Part shown: in pieces, positions 26,595 through 35,487 of the stretch
Layout of the letters: the number at the start of each line of letters is the position of its first letter
How positions within the stretch are numbered: the stretch's first letter is position 1
Assembly (NCBI GenBank): GCA_910588795.1
Contig: CAJURI010000004.1
Span: 1-64,000, forward strand
DNA: 64,000 nucleotides
Direction: 5' to 3'
Source of the DNA: an uncultured Duncaniella sp.
Lineage (GTDB): Bacteria; Bacteroidota; Bacteroidia; Bacteroidales; Muribaculaceae
Made by a program: the position numbers and the translations under genes
Notes under the pieces: model-generated
The model's database searches: none
The model's input: the letters and a program-made list of their open reading frames with translations, nothing else
Told to the model about the DNA's origin: nothing

Positions 26595-27878
26595 ATGAAA
26601 AAATTCGCTTATTTGTTTGCTGTAATCGGCATCGCCTGCATGTTCACAGCATGTAGCAACGACGACGATCCTGCAATGCCCGGAGCAAGCATTCCCGCCA
26701 AGACTTATACAGCCGCCGACGGTCTAACCCTGAAACTCGACGGCACAGAAGCTGCCGGTCAGATAGTTTCGTTCACACCTTCCAACGACGGCAAAGCAAC
26801 ACTATCCATAAAAGGTGCACCTCTTGATATCAGCTCAATAATCGGCGGTATGATGGGGGGGAGCAAAGCAGACCAAACTCCAAATCTCACACTTCCCACC
26901 TCATCCATTATCCCCGGATCAGCAGAGGTGACAATACCTGTAGAACTCACCGGTGATGCCAGCAGCTGCTCTTTTGCAGGCTCTACCGAAACCACATACT
27001 GCTCATTCGCTTATGAGGGAAAGGTATCAGAAGGAGCTCTCGACCTCAGCCTCTCTGATATCAAGCTGAAAAACACTTCGATGGCAGGTACATATGACAC
27101 ACCTACAAAAATTACCACCGAAGACGGTTGGGGAGGCGAAATTTTAGATTCATACAAAATCTTCAGATGCACTTGGACCACATCATCAGGCATAGTTCTT
27201 TTCGGAGAACCGAGTGAAACAAATACAGGTGTCCCACCAAGCACGATTGTGTTACTGGCACTTCAGATGACCACTCTTCCCGGACCTGATGGAAAACAAG
27301 CCCCACTTTCAGCACTTTTCAATCAGATACTCAAAAGTGTAACACTTGGAGAAGACGGCAGTGTTGTGGCTAAATATTGTGACACAAAAAAGGAAGGTTG
27401 GCCCGAAACAATTTCGCCCAAAGGTCTTGCACGTTATGTCGTAAAAGAGGATGGCACCATTCTACTATTCCTTAATCCAGAAGCAATAATAGCAACCACC
27501 TTAGCACATGCATCCAAATCTCGCGCAATTGATCTCAACACTCTCGTAGAAGGATTGCTAAACAATGTGGTGCCAATGCTGCAAAATGGAATCCCTGTTC
27601 ACTACGGAAAAAGGCTTACAGATGATCAGGATAACGAGACTGAGATAGAGAATGAACTGTCATTCTACCTTGGCACAGAGACTCTCTTACCCATACTTAA
27701 GCTTGCCGCCCCGCTCCTTTCTGACGAGGATATCATTAACGCTATTGTTGATGCAGCATCAAAGGATCCCAATATGGGTATGATGGCTGCAATGCTTCCA
27801 AATATACTGAAGCAGCTCCCAAAATCAATTGAAAAGACTTCCAAAGTAGAAATAGGCATTAATCTCAACAGGAGATAA
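26595..27878 (+). CDS. Lipoprotein, possibly DUF4925 type
   Basis: A 427-aa exported lipoprotein (MFTAC, Cys20, followed by SNDDD, a typical surface-export-like acidic tag). The body is beta-rich: YTAADGLTLKLDG near 38, then SFTPSNDGKATLSIKG and FAYEGKVSEGALDLSLSDIK. The C-terminal third is helical with repeated hydrophobic helices (LVEGLLNNVVPMLQN, AAPLLSDEDIINAIVDAA, MAAMLPNILKQLP). The layout reminds me of DUF4925 proteins of Bacteroides, held with moderate confidence. It is divergent from the PCMD-PorT pair, suggesting one surface locus. Function unknown. Confidence 0.65.
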   Translation: MKKFAYLFAVIGIACMFTACSNDDDPAMPGASIPAKTYTAADGLTLKLDGTEAAGQIVSFTPSNDGKATLSIKGAPLDISSIIGGMMGGSKADQTPNLTLPTSSIIPGSAEVTIPVELTGDASSCSFAGSTETTYCSFAYEGKVSEGALDLSLSDIKLKNTSMAGTYDTPTKITTEDGWGGEILDSYKIFRCTWTTSSGIVLFGEPSETNTGVPPSTIVLLALQMTTLPGPDGKQAPLSALFNQILKSVTLGEDGSVVAKYCDTKKEGWPETISPKGLARYVVKEDGTILLFLNPEAIIATTLAHASKSRAIDLNTLVEGLLNNVVPMLQNGIPVHYGKRLTDDQDNETEIENELSFYLGTETLLPILKLAAPLLSDEDIINAIVDAASKDPNMGMMAAMLPNILKQLPKSIEKTSKVEIGINLNRR

Positions 27879-27898
27879 TAACCTCTCTAAATATCAAT

Positions 27899-27931
27899 CC
27901 GTGCCTTGAGGCTCCACCATGCCTCAAGGCA
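27899..27931 (+). terminator. Hairpin after the lipoprotein gene
   Basis: GTGCCTTGAGGC and GCCTCAAGGCAC around an 8-nt loop. The downstream sequence is not T-rich (AATTGG), so it may be a stabilising 3' hairpin rather than a strong terminator. Confidence 0.55.
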
Positions 27932-28068
27932 CAATTGGTATATACCAGATCCTACAATCACAAGAATTATCAAAACCACTAACATCAGAAAAATTTTAAC
28001 TAAAATGATTCAAACCGTCAGATTTCATAATGTGTTATTACTGTGAAATGTAATAAGAATATAACACT

Positions 28069-29553
28069 ATGGAACCGACGATTTACTCACGCTTCAAAAA
28101 GCTCGTCACATCTGAGCCGGATCGTCCAGCTGTCATCGACGAGCGACTATGTGTAAACTATTCAGGCCTTGACCGGATGGTAGACACACTTATCTCACGC
28201 TTCCCCTCGTTCATACCAGCACGTGTCGGGGTGGTGATGGACCACAGTGTGGAGATGATAGCCGCAATCATGGCAATCATCAAGGCCGGAGCGGCCTTTG
28301 TGCCAGTCGAGCCCGACTTCCCGCCGGAGCGCATGACGAGATTCCTCACGGAGTGTGGCGTGGATTTCGTTGTGACCCAGGAGAAATACTCCTCGCGCCT
28401 CAGGGGGTTCTCCCTTTTCATAATCGGCGACGAGATCATAGTGGACCCTGCGCTCCACCCTCTTCCTGACCGCTGCAAGGCTGACCGCCCCGCATATATA
28501 ATGTATAGTTCGAGCATCTCGGGCTACCCCATAGGAGTCATGGTTGGCAACCGTCAGGTTGTGGAGATGGCGGAACGCTTCGGCAAGACTTTCAATATCT
28601 CGGCCGACGACGTGCTCCTGCAATACTCGGCATGCATCGTCAACATATTCATCGAGGAGATGTTCGGGACCCTGCTCAACGGCGCGATGCTCGTGATCCC
28701 CTCCAACGAGACACGCAACAATCCGGAACTACTGCTGCGTTTTGCCGACGAGCAATATGTCACCATCATGAGCGGATTCCCATATCTCCTACAGGAGATG
28801 AACCACTTCGACGCGCTCCCTGTCACCCTGCGCATGCTCATAAGCGGAGGTGACCAGCTCAGCCCGGCATCAATAGGGCATCTGCTCGAACAGGTCACAG
28901 TCTACAATACCTACGGACCGGCAGAGGGAACAGCTTTTACCACCTGTTACTGCTGTAACAACGGTTACGCGCTCCCTTCTGGTCACTACCCCATAGGCAA
29001 GCCACTCGAAGGGGTGGAAGTGCTTCTGCTCGACGACTCACTCAGCCCTGTGCCCGACGGAGAGGAGGGTGAGATATGCATCGCAGGATCAGGTGTAGCC
29101 GATTCCTTCACTGGCGACCACCGCGCCGAGCAGCTTGCATCCATAGCCCGGCTCTCCGACGGCACCCGAATAGTACGCACAGGCGACATAGGAATGCGCC
29201 TTGCCGACGGCAACATCCGCTATATGCGCCGTAAAGAGAGCGAGGTAAGCATCCTCGGAAAACGAGTGGTGACCGGCGAAGTGGAACGCGCACTGCTCGC
29301 CACTGGCGAAGTGAACGACTGTGCGGTGGTACACTATCAGGATGAGAAAGGGTCAGCCTATCTGGTAGGATATGTCGTACCCGCCACACGCTCGTTCAGC
29401 CTGTCATGGGTGAAGAACCGATTGGCACAGTATCTTCCCGCCTATATGATACCGGAGTTTTTCGTGCTGCTAAAGCAACTACCTGTAACCGCATCAGGAC
29501 AAGTCAACACCCTCGCCCTGCCTGTAGTGCTCAAGGATTCAGCAGCAGGATAG
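28069..29553 (+). CDS. Stand-alone NRPS-type adenylation protein with altered motifs
   Basis: A 494-aa member of the ANL superfamily, shaped like an NRPS adenylation domain with N-core and C-subdomain but no carrier or condensation domain. Core motifs are visible but changed. A3 reads YSSSISGYPIGVMV (146-159), where the usual TSGSTGxPKG lysine is Ile. A5 is YNTYGPAEG (279-287), intact. A7 TGD (371-373) is intact. The hinge reads RRKESEVSILGKR (387-399). A10 reads LPVTASGQVN (471-480), where the catalytic lysine of NGK is Gln. Loss of both lysines makes normal acyl-adenylate formation doubtful. No biosynthetic partner genes lie nearby. It may be a pseudoenzyme or have a changed chemistry. Confidence 0.85.
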   Translation: MEPTIYSRFKKLVTSEPDRPAVIDERLCVNYSGLDRMVDTLISRFPSFIPARVGVVMDHSVEMIAAIMAIIKAGAAFVPVEPDFPPERMTRFLTECGVDFVVTQEKYSSRLRGFSLFIIGDEIIVDPALHPLPDRCKADRPAYIMYSSSISGYPIGVMVGNRQVVEMAERFGKTFNISADDVLLQYSACIVNIFIEEMFGTLLNGAMLVIPSNETRNNPELLLRFADEQYVTIMSGFPYLLQEMNHFDALPVTLRMLISGGDQLSPASIGHLLEQVTVYNTYGPAEGTAFTTCYCCNNGYALPSGHYPIGKPLEGVEVLLLDDSLSPVPDGEEGEICIAGSGVADSFTGDHRAEQLASIARLSDGTRIVRTGDIGMRLADGNIRYMRRKESEVSILGKRVVTGEVERALLATGEVNDCAVVHYQDEKGSAYLVGYVVPATRSFSLSWVKNRLAQYLPAYMIPEFFVLLKQLPVTASGQVNTLALPVVLKDSAAG

Positions 29554-29567
29554 AAACATATACATAA

Positions 29568-29625
29568 AATAAGCTCCTGACAGCGACGACCATGTTCCGG
29601 TTCTGCTGTCAGGAGCTTATTTGTT
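29568..29625. terminator. Bidirectional terminator between adenylation gene and upp
   Basis: AATAAGCTCCTGACAGC and its complement (17 bp) around a 20-nt loop, ending TTATTTGTT on the plus side. It lies between convergent genes. Confidence 0.82.
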
Positions 29626-29651
29626 GCCAAATAATTGAAAGGTCAATCCTG

Positions 29652-30305
29652 TCACTCTTTCACACCGTAGGCAAGATCGCCTGCGTCACCAAGTCCCGGC
29701 ACTATATAGGAGTGAGAATTGATCTCGGCATCTATAGCTCCTACCCATACGGTAGTCTTGTCGGCAGGGAATGTAGATTTCACATAGTCAATCGCCGCCT
29801 GAGAAGCAATGATCGAAGCAATATGCACATGAGCCGGCTCACCCTTGGTCAACAGCGCACGGTAAGCAAGCTCCATGGATGATCCGGTGGCAAGCATAGG
29901 ATCGACAAGCACGAGGGTCTTGCCGTCAAGGCGCGGCGATGCGATATACTCGATGAACACATCGAAATTCTCCTTCTCGCGATACTTTCTGTAGGCTGAG
30001 ACAAAGGCATTCTGCGCGCGGTCAAAGAAATCCAGAAAACCCTGATGGAAAGGTATGCCGGCGCGGAAAATCGTGGCAAGCACCACCTCCTCGGCAAGCA
30101 CATCGCTCTGCATGGCGGCAAGAGGGGTGGCTATCTCCTTCCCGGTATATCTCATGCGCTTTGATATCTCATAGGCCATGATGCCTCCTATGCGCTGAAG
30201 GTTGCGGCGAAACCGCATCATGTCGCCCTGTATATTCACGTCGCGCAGCTCGGTCATGTACTGGCTGACAAGCGACGGTGTCTCTGCAAAATTTATTATT
30301 TCCAT
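29652..30305 (-). CDS. upp: Uracil phosphoribosyltransferase
   Basis: Converts uracil and PRPP to UMP in pyrimidine salvage. The 217-aa protein contains the PRPP-binding loop VLVDPMLATGSS (about 131-142), the start FAETPSLVSQYMTELRD with the flexible substrate arm, and the C-terminal uracil site region ending in PGLGDAGDLAYG. It is the last gene of the ybaK-aroC-yhcC-upp operon, 27 nt after yhcC. Confidence 0.95.
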   Translation of the reverse strand: MEIINFAETPSLVSQYMTELRDVNIQGDMMRFRRNLQRIGGIMAYEISKRMRYTGKEIATPLAAMQSDVLAEEVVLATIFRAGIPFHQGFLDFFDRAQNAFVSAYRKYREKENFDVFIEYIASPRLDGKTLVLVDPMLATGSSMELAYRALLTKGEPAHVHIASIIASQAAIDYVKSTFPADKTTVWVGAIDAEINSHSYIVPGLGDAGDLAYGVKE

Positions 30306-30332
30306 AACATCTTATTTATTTCCATGAGCGAG

Positions 30333-31259
30333 TCAGCTATTCAAGAGCGAGCCGGCTCTCTCTATCTCCTTATTTACAATATCGGTGAACTGATAGTTCT
30401 TCAGGCCCCAGCGGGGATATATCAGCAATTCGGGAGGTGACTGCGACACAAACCGCTCTATGGCTATGTCAGGACGCAGCCGCTTCACTATGGCGGCACA
30501 CAGCCGCGCATAGCTTTCGGGCGTGAAGCGCGTCACATCGTAAAGCCCGCTTCCGACATCGGCGGCCATGCGGGTGCCGCGTATCAGCTGCAGCTGGTGA
30601 AACTTCACGACATCCACGGGAAGAGCGTTGACAGCGTCCACCGTGGCAAGCATCATCGCCTCGTCCTCGCCGGGAAGCCCGTTGATGATGTGCAGGCCGC
30701 AGGGTATGCCGGCGGCATGCGTGCGCCTTACGGCATCGGCGGTGTCAGCCCACGTGTGGCAACGGTTGACACGTGCGAGGGTCGAGTCGTGAGATGATTC
30801 CGCTCCATATTCGACCATAACCCACGGAAGCTCCCTTAGCCTTTCAAGAAGAATATCGGGCATGCAGTCGGGACGCGTGCCTATTATCACACCGTCAACA
30901 CCGTCCACGGCACATGCCTCGTGATACATATCCATGAGTCTGCCGATATCTGCGGAGTGGGTGGACGTGTAGGACTGGAAATAGGCGAGATAACGCATCG
31001 CAGGATACTTGCGCGCAAAGAACCGCTTCCCCTCCTCAAGTTGCCCGGCCACACCCTTGACAGGACGGCAATAGCCGGGACTGAACGACAGGTTGTTGCA
31101 GTAGGTACACCCGCCCGTCCCTACAGTGCCGTCACGGTTGGGGCAGGAGAATCCGGCATCGACCGACAGCTTCTGCATCTTACACCTGAAGTGCTCCGCC
31201 AGAAAATCAGAAAAGTCTTTGTAATGCTTCATAAATGCATCAAAGGGGGACAACGACAT
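30333..31259 (-). CDS. Radical SAM protein, YhcC/TIGR01212 family
   Basis: A 308-aa radical SAM protein of the YhcC family. The cluster motif is non-canonical in spacing, as usual for this family: DAGFSCPNRDGTVGTGGCTYCNN has Cys separated by a long gap and then CxxC (residues about 36-54). Downstream parts are GTRPDC, YGAESSHDSTLARVNRCH and LHIINGLPGEDE, all family marks. The reaction is unknown to me. The start overlaps the aroC stop by one base (TGATG), so translation is coupled. Confidence 0.88.
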   Translation of the reverse strand: MSLSPFDAFMKHYKDFSDFLAEHFRCKMQKLSVDAGFSCPNRDGTVGTGGCTYCNNLSFSPGYCRPVKGVAGQLEEGKRFFARKYPAMRYLAYFQSYTSTHSADIGRLMDMYHEACAVDGVDGVIIGTRPDCMPDILLERLRELPWVMVEYGAESSHDSTLARVNRCHTWADTADAVRRTHAAGIPCGLHIINGLPGEDEAMMLATVDAVNALPVDVVKFHQLQLIRGTRMAADVGSGLYDVTRFTPESYARLCAAIVKRLRPDIAIERFVSQSPPELLIYPRWGLKNYQFTDIVNKEIERAGSLLNS

Positions 31260-32335
31260 CAGATCCTTGACGCGCGGTCAAGAAGCAGCGCGTCGAGAAG
31301 CACTATCGCCGTCATGGCCTCGACCACGGGAACAGCTCTCGGCACTACACAGGGGTCATGCCTCCCCTTCCCCTTTATCACCACAGGATTGCCGTAGCGG
31401 TCGATGGTGGCCACATCCTGCATCAGTGTGGCCACAGGCTTGAACGCTACACGGAAATATATGTCCTCGCCGTTGGATATGCCTCCCTGGATCCCTCCCG
31501 AGCGGTTGGTAAGCGTGTGCACACGTCCGTCCTCACCGGTCATGAAGGTATCGATGGCTTCGCTGCCACGCAGCTCCACCCCCTGGAACCCCATGCCGTA
31601 CTCAAAGCCCTTGCAGGCGTTTATGCTCATCATGGCTCCGGCCAGCCGGGCGTTAAGCCTTCCGAACACCGGGTCGCCGAGACCTGCCGGCGCACCTTTG
31701 ACAACACATGTCACCACTCCGCCTATGGTATCACCGGAATGTTTCACATCGAGTATCAGGCGTTCCATTTTTTCGGCAGTCGCCATGTCAGGGCATCTCA
31801 CGGGATTGCTGTCAGTGAGCGAAAGGTCAAGAGAAGTGTATGGCTCTGTGACCTCGATGTTTCCCACCCGGGAAGTATAGGCACTTACGGTTATGCCATT
31901 CTGTTCCAGAGCCTGACGTGCAAACGCTCCGGCCACCACCCTTGTGGCAGTCTCACGCGCGCTCGACCTCCCGCCTCCGCGATGGTCACGCAGCCCGTAT
32001 TTGGCGGTATATGTATAGTCGGCATGCGACGGGCGGAAAGTGTCACGCAGATGGTCATAGTCACCTGAATGCTGGTCGGAATTGCGTATGATGAAACCTA
32101 TGGGGCATCCCGTTGTCACTCCGTCCATCAGCCCTGACAGCACCTCGACCGTGTCGCTTTCCTTGCGTGCGGTAGTGATTGCCGACTGCCCGGGACGACG
32201 GCGGTCCAGCTCGCGCTGCACTGCTCCGAGGTCGATTCTCACCCCCGCAGGCATACCGTCGATCACACCGCCTATAGCGGCTCCGTGCGACTCGCCGAAT
32301 CCGGTGAAACTGAATATCTTTCCTATCGTGTTCAT
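31259..32335 (-). CDS. aroC: Chorismate synthase
   Basis: Last enzyme of the shikimate pathway; eliminates phosphate from EPSP using reduced FMN. The 358-aa protein has the three family signatures: [16 protein letters not shown] (about 14-29), the region around [14 protein letters not shown] (about 125-138) and [12 protein letters not shown] (about 284-295). Length is normal. Second gene of a four-gene minus-strand operon, 12 nt after ybaK. Confidence 0.96.
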   Translation of the reverse strand: MNTIGKIFSFTGFGESHGAAIGGVIDGMPAGVRIDLGAVQRELDRRRPGQSAITTARKESDTVEVLSGLMDGVTTGCPIGFIIRNSDQHSGDYDHLRDTFRPSHADYTYTAKYGLRDHRGGGRSSARETATRVVAGAFARQALEQNGITVSAYTSRVGNIEVTEPYTSLDLSLTDSNPVRCPDMATAEKMERLILDVKHSGDTIGGVVTCVVKGAPAGLGDPVFGRLNARLAGAMMSINACKGFEYGMGFQGVELRGSEAIDTFMTGEDGRVHTLTNRSGGIQGGISNGEDIYFRVAFKPVATLMQDVATIDRYGNPVVIKGKGRHDPCVVPRAVPVVEAMTAIVLLDALLLDRASRI

Positions 32336-32347
32336 AATACAGATGTT

Positions 32348-32842
32348 TCAAAAGGTTGCGACATCAGCCACAGTCGCCCCACAGAACTCCACAAGTCTGC
32401 GCGGGTCGATCCTAAGCTGAAGTCCCCTCACCCCGGCGGACACGTATATGAAATCGTAGTCCATGACCGAGGAGTGGAAAAACGTAGGGAAAGGCTTCTT
32501 CATCCCTATCGGGGAACAGCCCCCGCGGATATATCCGGTGAGCGGAAGCAGCTCCTTCACATGTATCATCTCGGCTTTCTTGGCACCTGCCACCTTGGCC
32601 GCCTTTTTGAGATCGACCTCCATGTTGCCTGGTATCACACACACGAAATATCCCGCCTTCTCGCCATGGAGCACAAGAGTCTTGAACACACGGTTGATGT
32701 CCTCGCCAAGCTCCTCCGCCACATGATCGGCGGCAAGATTGTCAGGATCAACGGTATAAGGTATGAGTTCATACCCGATGCCGGCACGGTCAAGCAGACG
32801 CGCGGCATTGGTCTTGGATGCTTTGTCCTTTGATGACGCCAT
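32348..32842 (-). CDS. ybaK: Cys-tRNA(Pro)/Cys-tRNA(Cys) deacylase YbaK
   Basis: A trans-editing hydrolase that clears mischarged Cys-tRNA(Pro). The 164-aa single-domain protein starts with a Lys-rich lead, then VFKTLVLHG (about 53-61) with the conserved lysine of the YbaK/ProX fold, AKKAEMIHVKEL, and the GYIRGGCSPIGMKK signature (about 104-117). First gene of the operon with aroC, yhcC and upp. Its promoter is 24 nt upstream. Confidence 0.92.
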   Translation of the reverse strand: MASSKDKASKTNAARLLDRAGIGYELIPYTVDPDNLAADHVAEELGEDINRVFKTLVLHGEKAGYFVCVIPGNMEVDLKKAAKVAGAKKAEMIHVKELLPLTGYIRGGCSPIGMKKPFPTFFHSSVMDYDFIYVSAGVRGLQLRIDPRRLVEFCGATVADVATF

Positions 32843-32865
32843 AAGATGATCAAGTTACCTTTTTG

Positions 32866-32873
32866 CAAAGATA
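32866..32873 (-). promoter_or_regulatory. -7 promoter element of the ybaK-aroC-yhcC-upp operon
   Basis: The minus strand reads TATCTTTG. The start is near 32859, 17 nt before the ATG. Confidence 0.65.
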
Positions 32874-33007
32874 CGGAGTAACGGACACCGATAAAAGTTA
32901 ATGATGGTTAAACTCCGGAGCGGGGCCTGCATATGTTGTACGACATGTTTTTGAAATATTAATGAATAATTAAGCATTATATCCCTAAAATATTGGGAAA
33001 TAATTGT

Positions 33008-33015
33008 TAACTTTG
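33008..33015 (+). promoter_or_regulatory. -7 promoter element of pnp
   Basis: TAACTTTG, with start near 33022 and a leader of about 78 nt that begins with a hairpin (33026-33048). Confidence 0.65.
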
Positions 33016-33025
33016 CAAAATCTGT

Positions 33026-33048
33026 GAAAAAGCCCGGAAAGCTTTTTC
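33026..33048 (+). promoter_or_regulatory. 5'-terminal hairpin of the pnp leader
   Basis: GAAAAAGC and GCTTTTTC form a perfect 8-bp stem around CCGGAAA, starting about 4 nt from the predicted RNA end. In E. coli, pnp autoregulates through a 5' leader stem cut by RNase III. Whether this stem does the same is inference. Confidence 0.4.
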
Positions 33049-33099
33049 CACATTAAGCTGCAAAAACGAAGAAAACACAAAAGCTGAATTAAAAATTTT

Positions 33100-35349
33100 A
33101 TGAATCCAATCAAAAAAACCATCGCGCTTCCCGACGGCCGCACTATCACCCTTGAGACGGGTAAGCTCGCCAAGCAAGCCGATGGAGCGGTAGAACTCCG
33201 CATGGGCAACACCATGCTTCTCGCTACAGTCTGCTCGGCCAAGGAGGCCGGCGAAGGGGTCGACTTCATGCCCCTGACCGTAGAGTACAAAGAAAAATTC
33301 TCGTCCAACGGACGTTTCCCCGGCGGCTTCACAAAACGTGAAGGACGTGCCAGCGACTACGAAATCCTAACTTCCCGACTTGTCGACCGAGCACTCCGCC
33401 CGCTATTCCCCGATAACTATCACGCCGACACTATTGTACAGGTCACCATGTATTCGGCTGACGGACAGGACATGCCCGATGCGCTTGCCGGTCTCGCAGC
33501 ATCAGCTGCCATGGCTGTCAGCGATATCCCCTTCAACGGCCCGATATCGGAAGTGCGTGTGGCACGCGTGGACGGCGAATTCATCATCAACCCCACATTC
33601 GACCAGTGCGAGCGTGCTGACATCGAGCTCATGGTAGGAGCAACCTACGAAAACATCATGATGGTGGAGGGCGAGATGAACGAAGTGAGCGAAAGCGACC
33701 TTCTTGAAGCACTCCGCGTGGCTCACGAGGCTATAAAGGTTCAGTGCAAGGCTCAGATGGAGCTCGCCGAAGAGGCCGGTGCCACAGTCAAGCGCGAATA
33801 CTGCCATGAGGTCAACGACGAAGACCTGCGCAAGGATGTACGCGAGAAATGCTACGACAAGGCTTACGCCATAGCCAAGGCCGGATGCGCCGACAAGCAC
33901 TGGCGTCAGGACAGCTTCGACGCAATATGCGACGAATATATAGAATCACTTCCCGAAGAGGAGCGCGAAGAGAAGGCTCCCCTCGTGAAGCGTTATTACC
34001 ACGATGTGGAGAAAGAGGCAATGCGCCGCTGCGTCCTTGACGAGGGAATACGCCTCGACGGCCGCAAGACCAACGAGATTCGCCCCATCTGGTGCGAGAC
34101 CGACTATATCCCGGGACCTCACGGATCAGCCGTGTTCACCCGCGGTGAGACACAGTCGCTCGCCACAGTCACCCTCGGCACCAAACTCGACGAGAAGATC
34201 CTCGACGATGTGCTCAACCAGGGTCGCGAACGCTTCCTGCTCCACTACAACTTCCCCCCCTTCTCCACCGGCGAGGCCCGCGCTCCACGCGGTGTAGGAC
34301 GCCGCGAGGTGGGACACGGAAACCTCGCTCACCGCGCCCTCAAGCGCATGTTCCCGGACGACTTCCCTTACGTGTGCCGCATCGTCAGCGACATTCTCGA
34401 GAGCAACGGCTCGTCGTCCATGGCCACCGTATGTGCCGGCACCCTCTCGCTCCTTGACGCAGGCGTGAAGATGAAACGCCCTGTCAGCGGTATCGCAATG
34501 GGTCTTATCTCCGACGGCGAGAAGTATGCAGTGCTCTCTGACATCCTTGGCGACGAGGACCACCTCGGCGACATGGACTTCAAGGTGACAGGCACACGCA
34601 AAGGCATCACCGCCACACAGATGGACATCAAGGTCGACGGTCTGAGCTACGAGATCCTCGAAAAGGCTCTCAACCAGGCCAAGGAAGGCCGTCTGCATAT
34701 ACTCGACAAGATCGAGGAGACAATCCCCGCACCGCGCGAAGACTACAAGCCCAACGTGCCGCGCATCGTCACCATGCTCATACCCAAGGAGCTTATCGGT
34801 GCTGTGATCGGCCCGGGCGGAAAGGTGATCCAGGGTATCCAGGAAGCAAGCGGCGCAACCGTAAGCATCGACGAGATCCCCGAAGGCGGATACATCGAGG
34901 TGGCAGCAGCCAACAAACCGGCCATCGACAAGGCCCTCGAAATGATCAACGCCATAGTAGAGCTTCCTGAAGAAGGCAAAGTGTACACCGGCAAGGTGCG
35001 CTCGATCCTTGAGTTCGGCGCGTTTGTAGAATTCATGCCTAACCGCGACGGTCTGCTCCACATATCCGAGATCTCATGGGAACGCCTTGAGAATATGGAG
35101 GCTTCCGGTCTCAAAGAGGGTGACGAAGTACAGGTCAAGCTCATCGAGATCGACAAGAAGACCGGCAAATACCGTCTGTCGATGCGCGCACTTCAGCCCA
35201 AACCGGAAGGCTACGTAGAGCGCGAACGTGCACCCCGAGGCGAGCGCGGACCCCGCCGTGAAGGTGGCGAACGCCGTCCTCGTCGCGAAGGCGACCGCGG
35301 ACCACGCCGCGAAGGTGGTGACCGCCCACGCCGCGAAAACCGCGAATAA
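33100..35349 (+). CDS. pnp: Polyribonucleotide nucleotidyltransferase (PNPase)
   Basis: A 3'-5' phosphorolytic exoribonuclease of RNA turnover. The 749-aa protein has two RNase PH domains joined by a helical domain. The second carries the catalytic region ending in [18 protein letters not shown] (about 510-527), which includes the metal-binding Asp. A KH domain follows (GPGG loop, [12 protein letters not shown] about 569-580), then an S1 domain ([20 protein letters not shown] about 627-646). The last 40 residues are a basic tail of repeated RREG/RPRREG units, like an RGG-type RNA-binding extension and absent from E. coli PNPase. Divergent from ybaK; ends in a strong terminator. Confidence 0.97.
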   Translation: MNPIKKTIALPDGRTITLETGKLAKQADGAVELRMGNTMLLATVCSAKEAGEGVDFMPLTVEYKEKFSSNGRFPGGFTKREGRASDYEILTSRLVDRALRPLFPDNYHADTIVQVTMYSADGQDMPDALAGLAASAAMAVSDIPFNGPISEVRVARVDGEFIINPTFDQCERADIELMVGATYENIMMVEGEMNEVSESDLLEALRVAHEAIKVQCKAQMELAEEAGATVKREYCHEVNDEDLRKDVREKCYDKAYAIAKAGCADKHWRQDSFDAICDEYIESLPEEEREEKAPLVKRYYHDVEKEAMRRCVLDEGIRLDGRKTNEIRPIWCETDYIPGPHGSAVFTRGETQSLATVTLGTKLDEKILDDVLNQGRERFLLHYNFPPFSTGEARAPRGVGRREVGHGNLAHRALKRMFPDDFPYVCRIVSDILESNGSSSMATVCAGTLSLLDAGVKMKRPVSGIAMGLISDGEKYAVLSDILGDEDHLGDMDFKVTGTRKGITATQMDIKVDGLSYEILEKALNQAKEGRLHILDKIEETIPAPREDYKPNVPRIVTMLIPKELIGAVIGPGGKVIQGIQEASGATVSIDEIPEGGYIEVAAANKPAIDKALEMINAIVELPEEGKVYTGKVRSILEFGAFVEFMPNRDGLLHISEISWERLENMEASGLKEGDEVQVKLIEIDKKTGKYRLSMRALQPKPEGYVERERAPRGERGPRREGGERRPRREGDRGPRREGGDRPRRENRE

Positions 35350-35420
35350 CGACACCTAACGATAAGGGTGAGTCAAAAAAATCCTTTTCTGACACATCCT
35401 CATCTCCTGACAACCTCATA

Positions 35421-35470
35421 AAGAATCCGGACCTGTCATCGTTTCTCCCGATGACAGGTCCGGATTCTTT
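35421..35470. terminator. Bidirectional terminator between pnp and the GH13 gene
   Basis: A perfect 21-bp stem (AAGAATCCGGACCTGTCATC plus one pair) around a 7-nt loop, with T-rich flanks on both sides, between convergent genes. Confidence 0.9.
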
Positions 35471-35487
35471 ACGTGTCCTTATATATG

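Noticed and set aside
34126..35061. 311-aa open frame opposite pnp
   Set aside because: Mirror frame of a GC-rich conserved gene; composition rich in His, Val and Cys with no domain.
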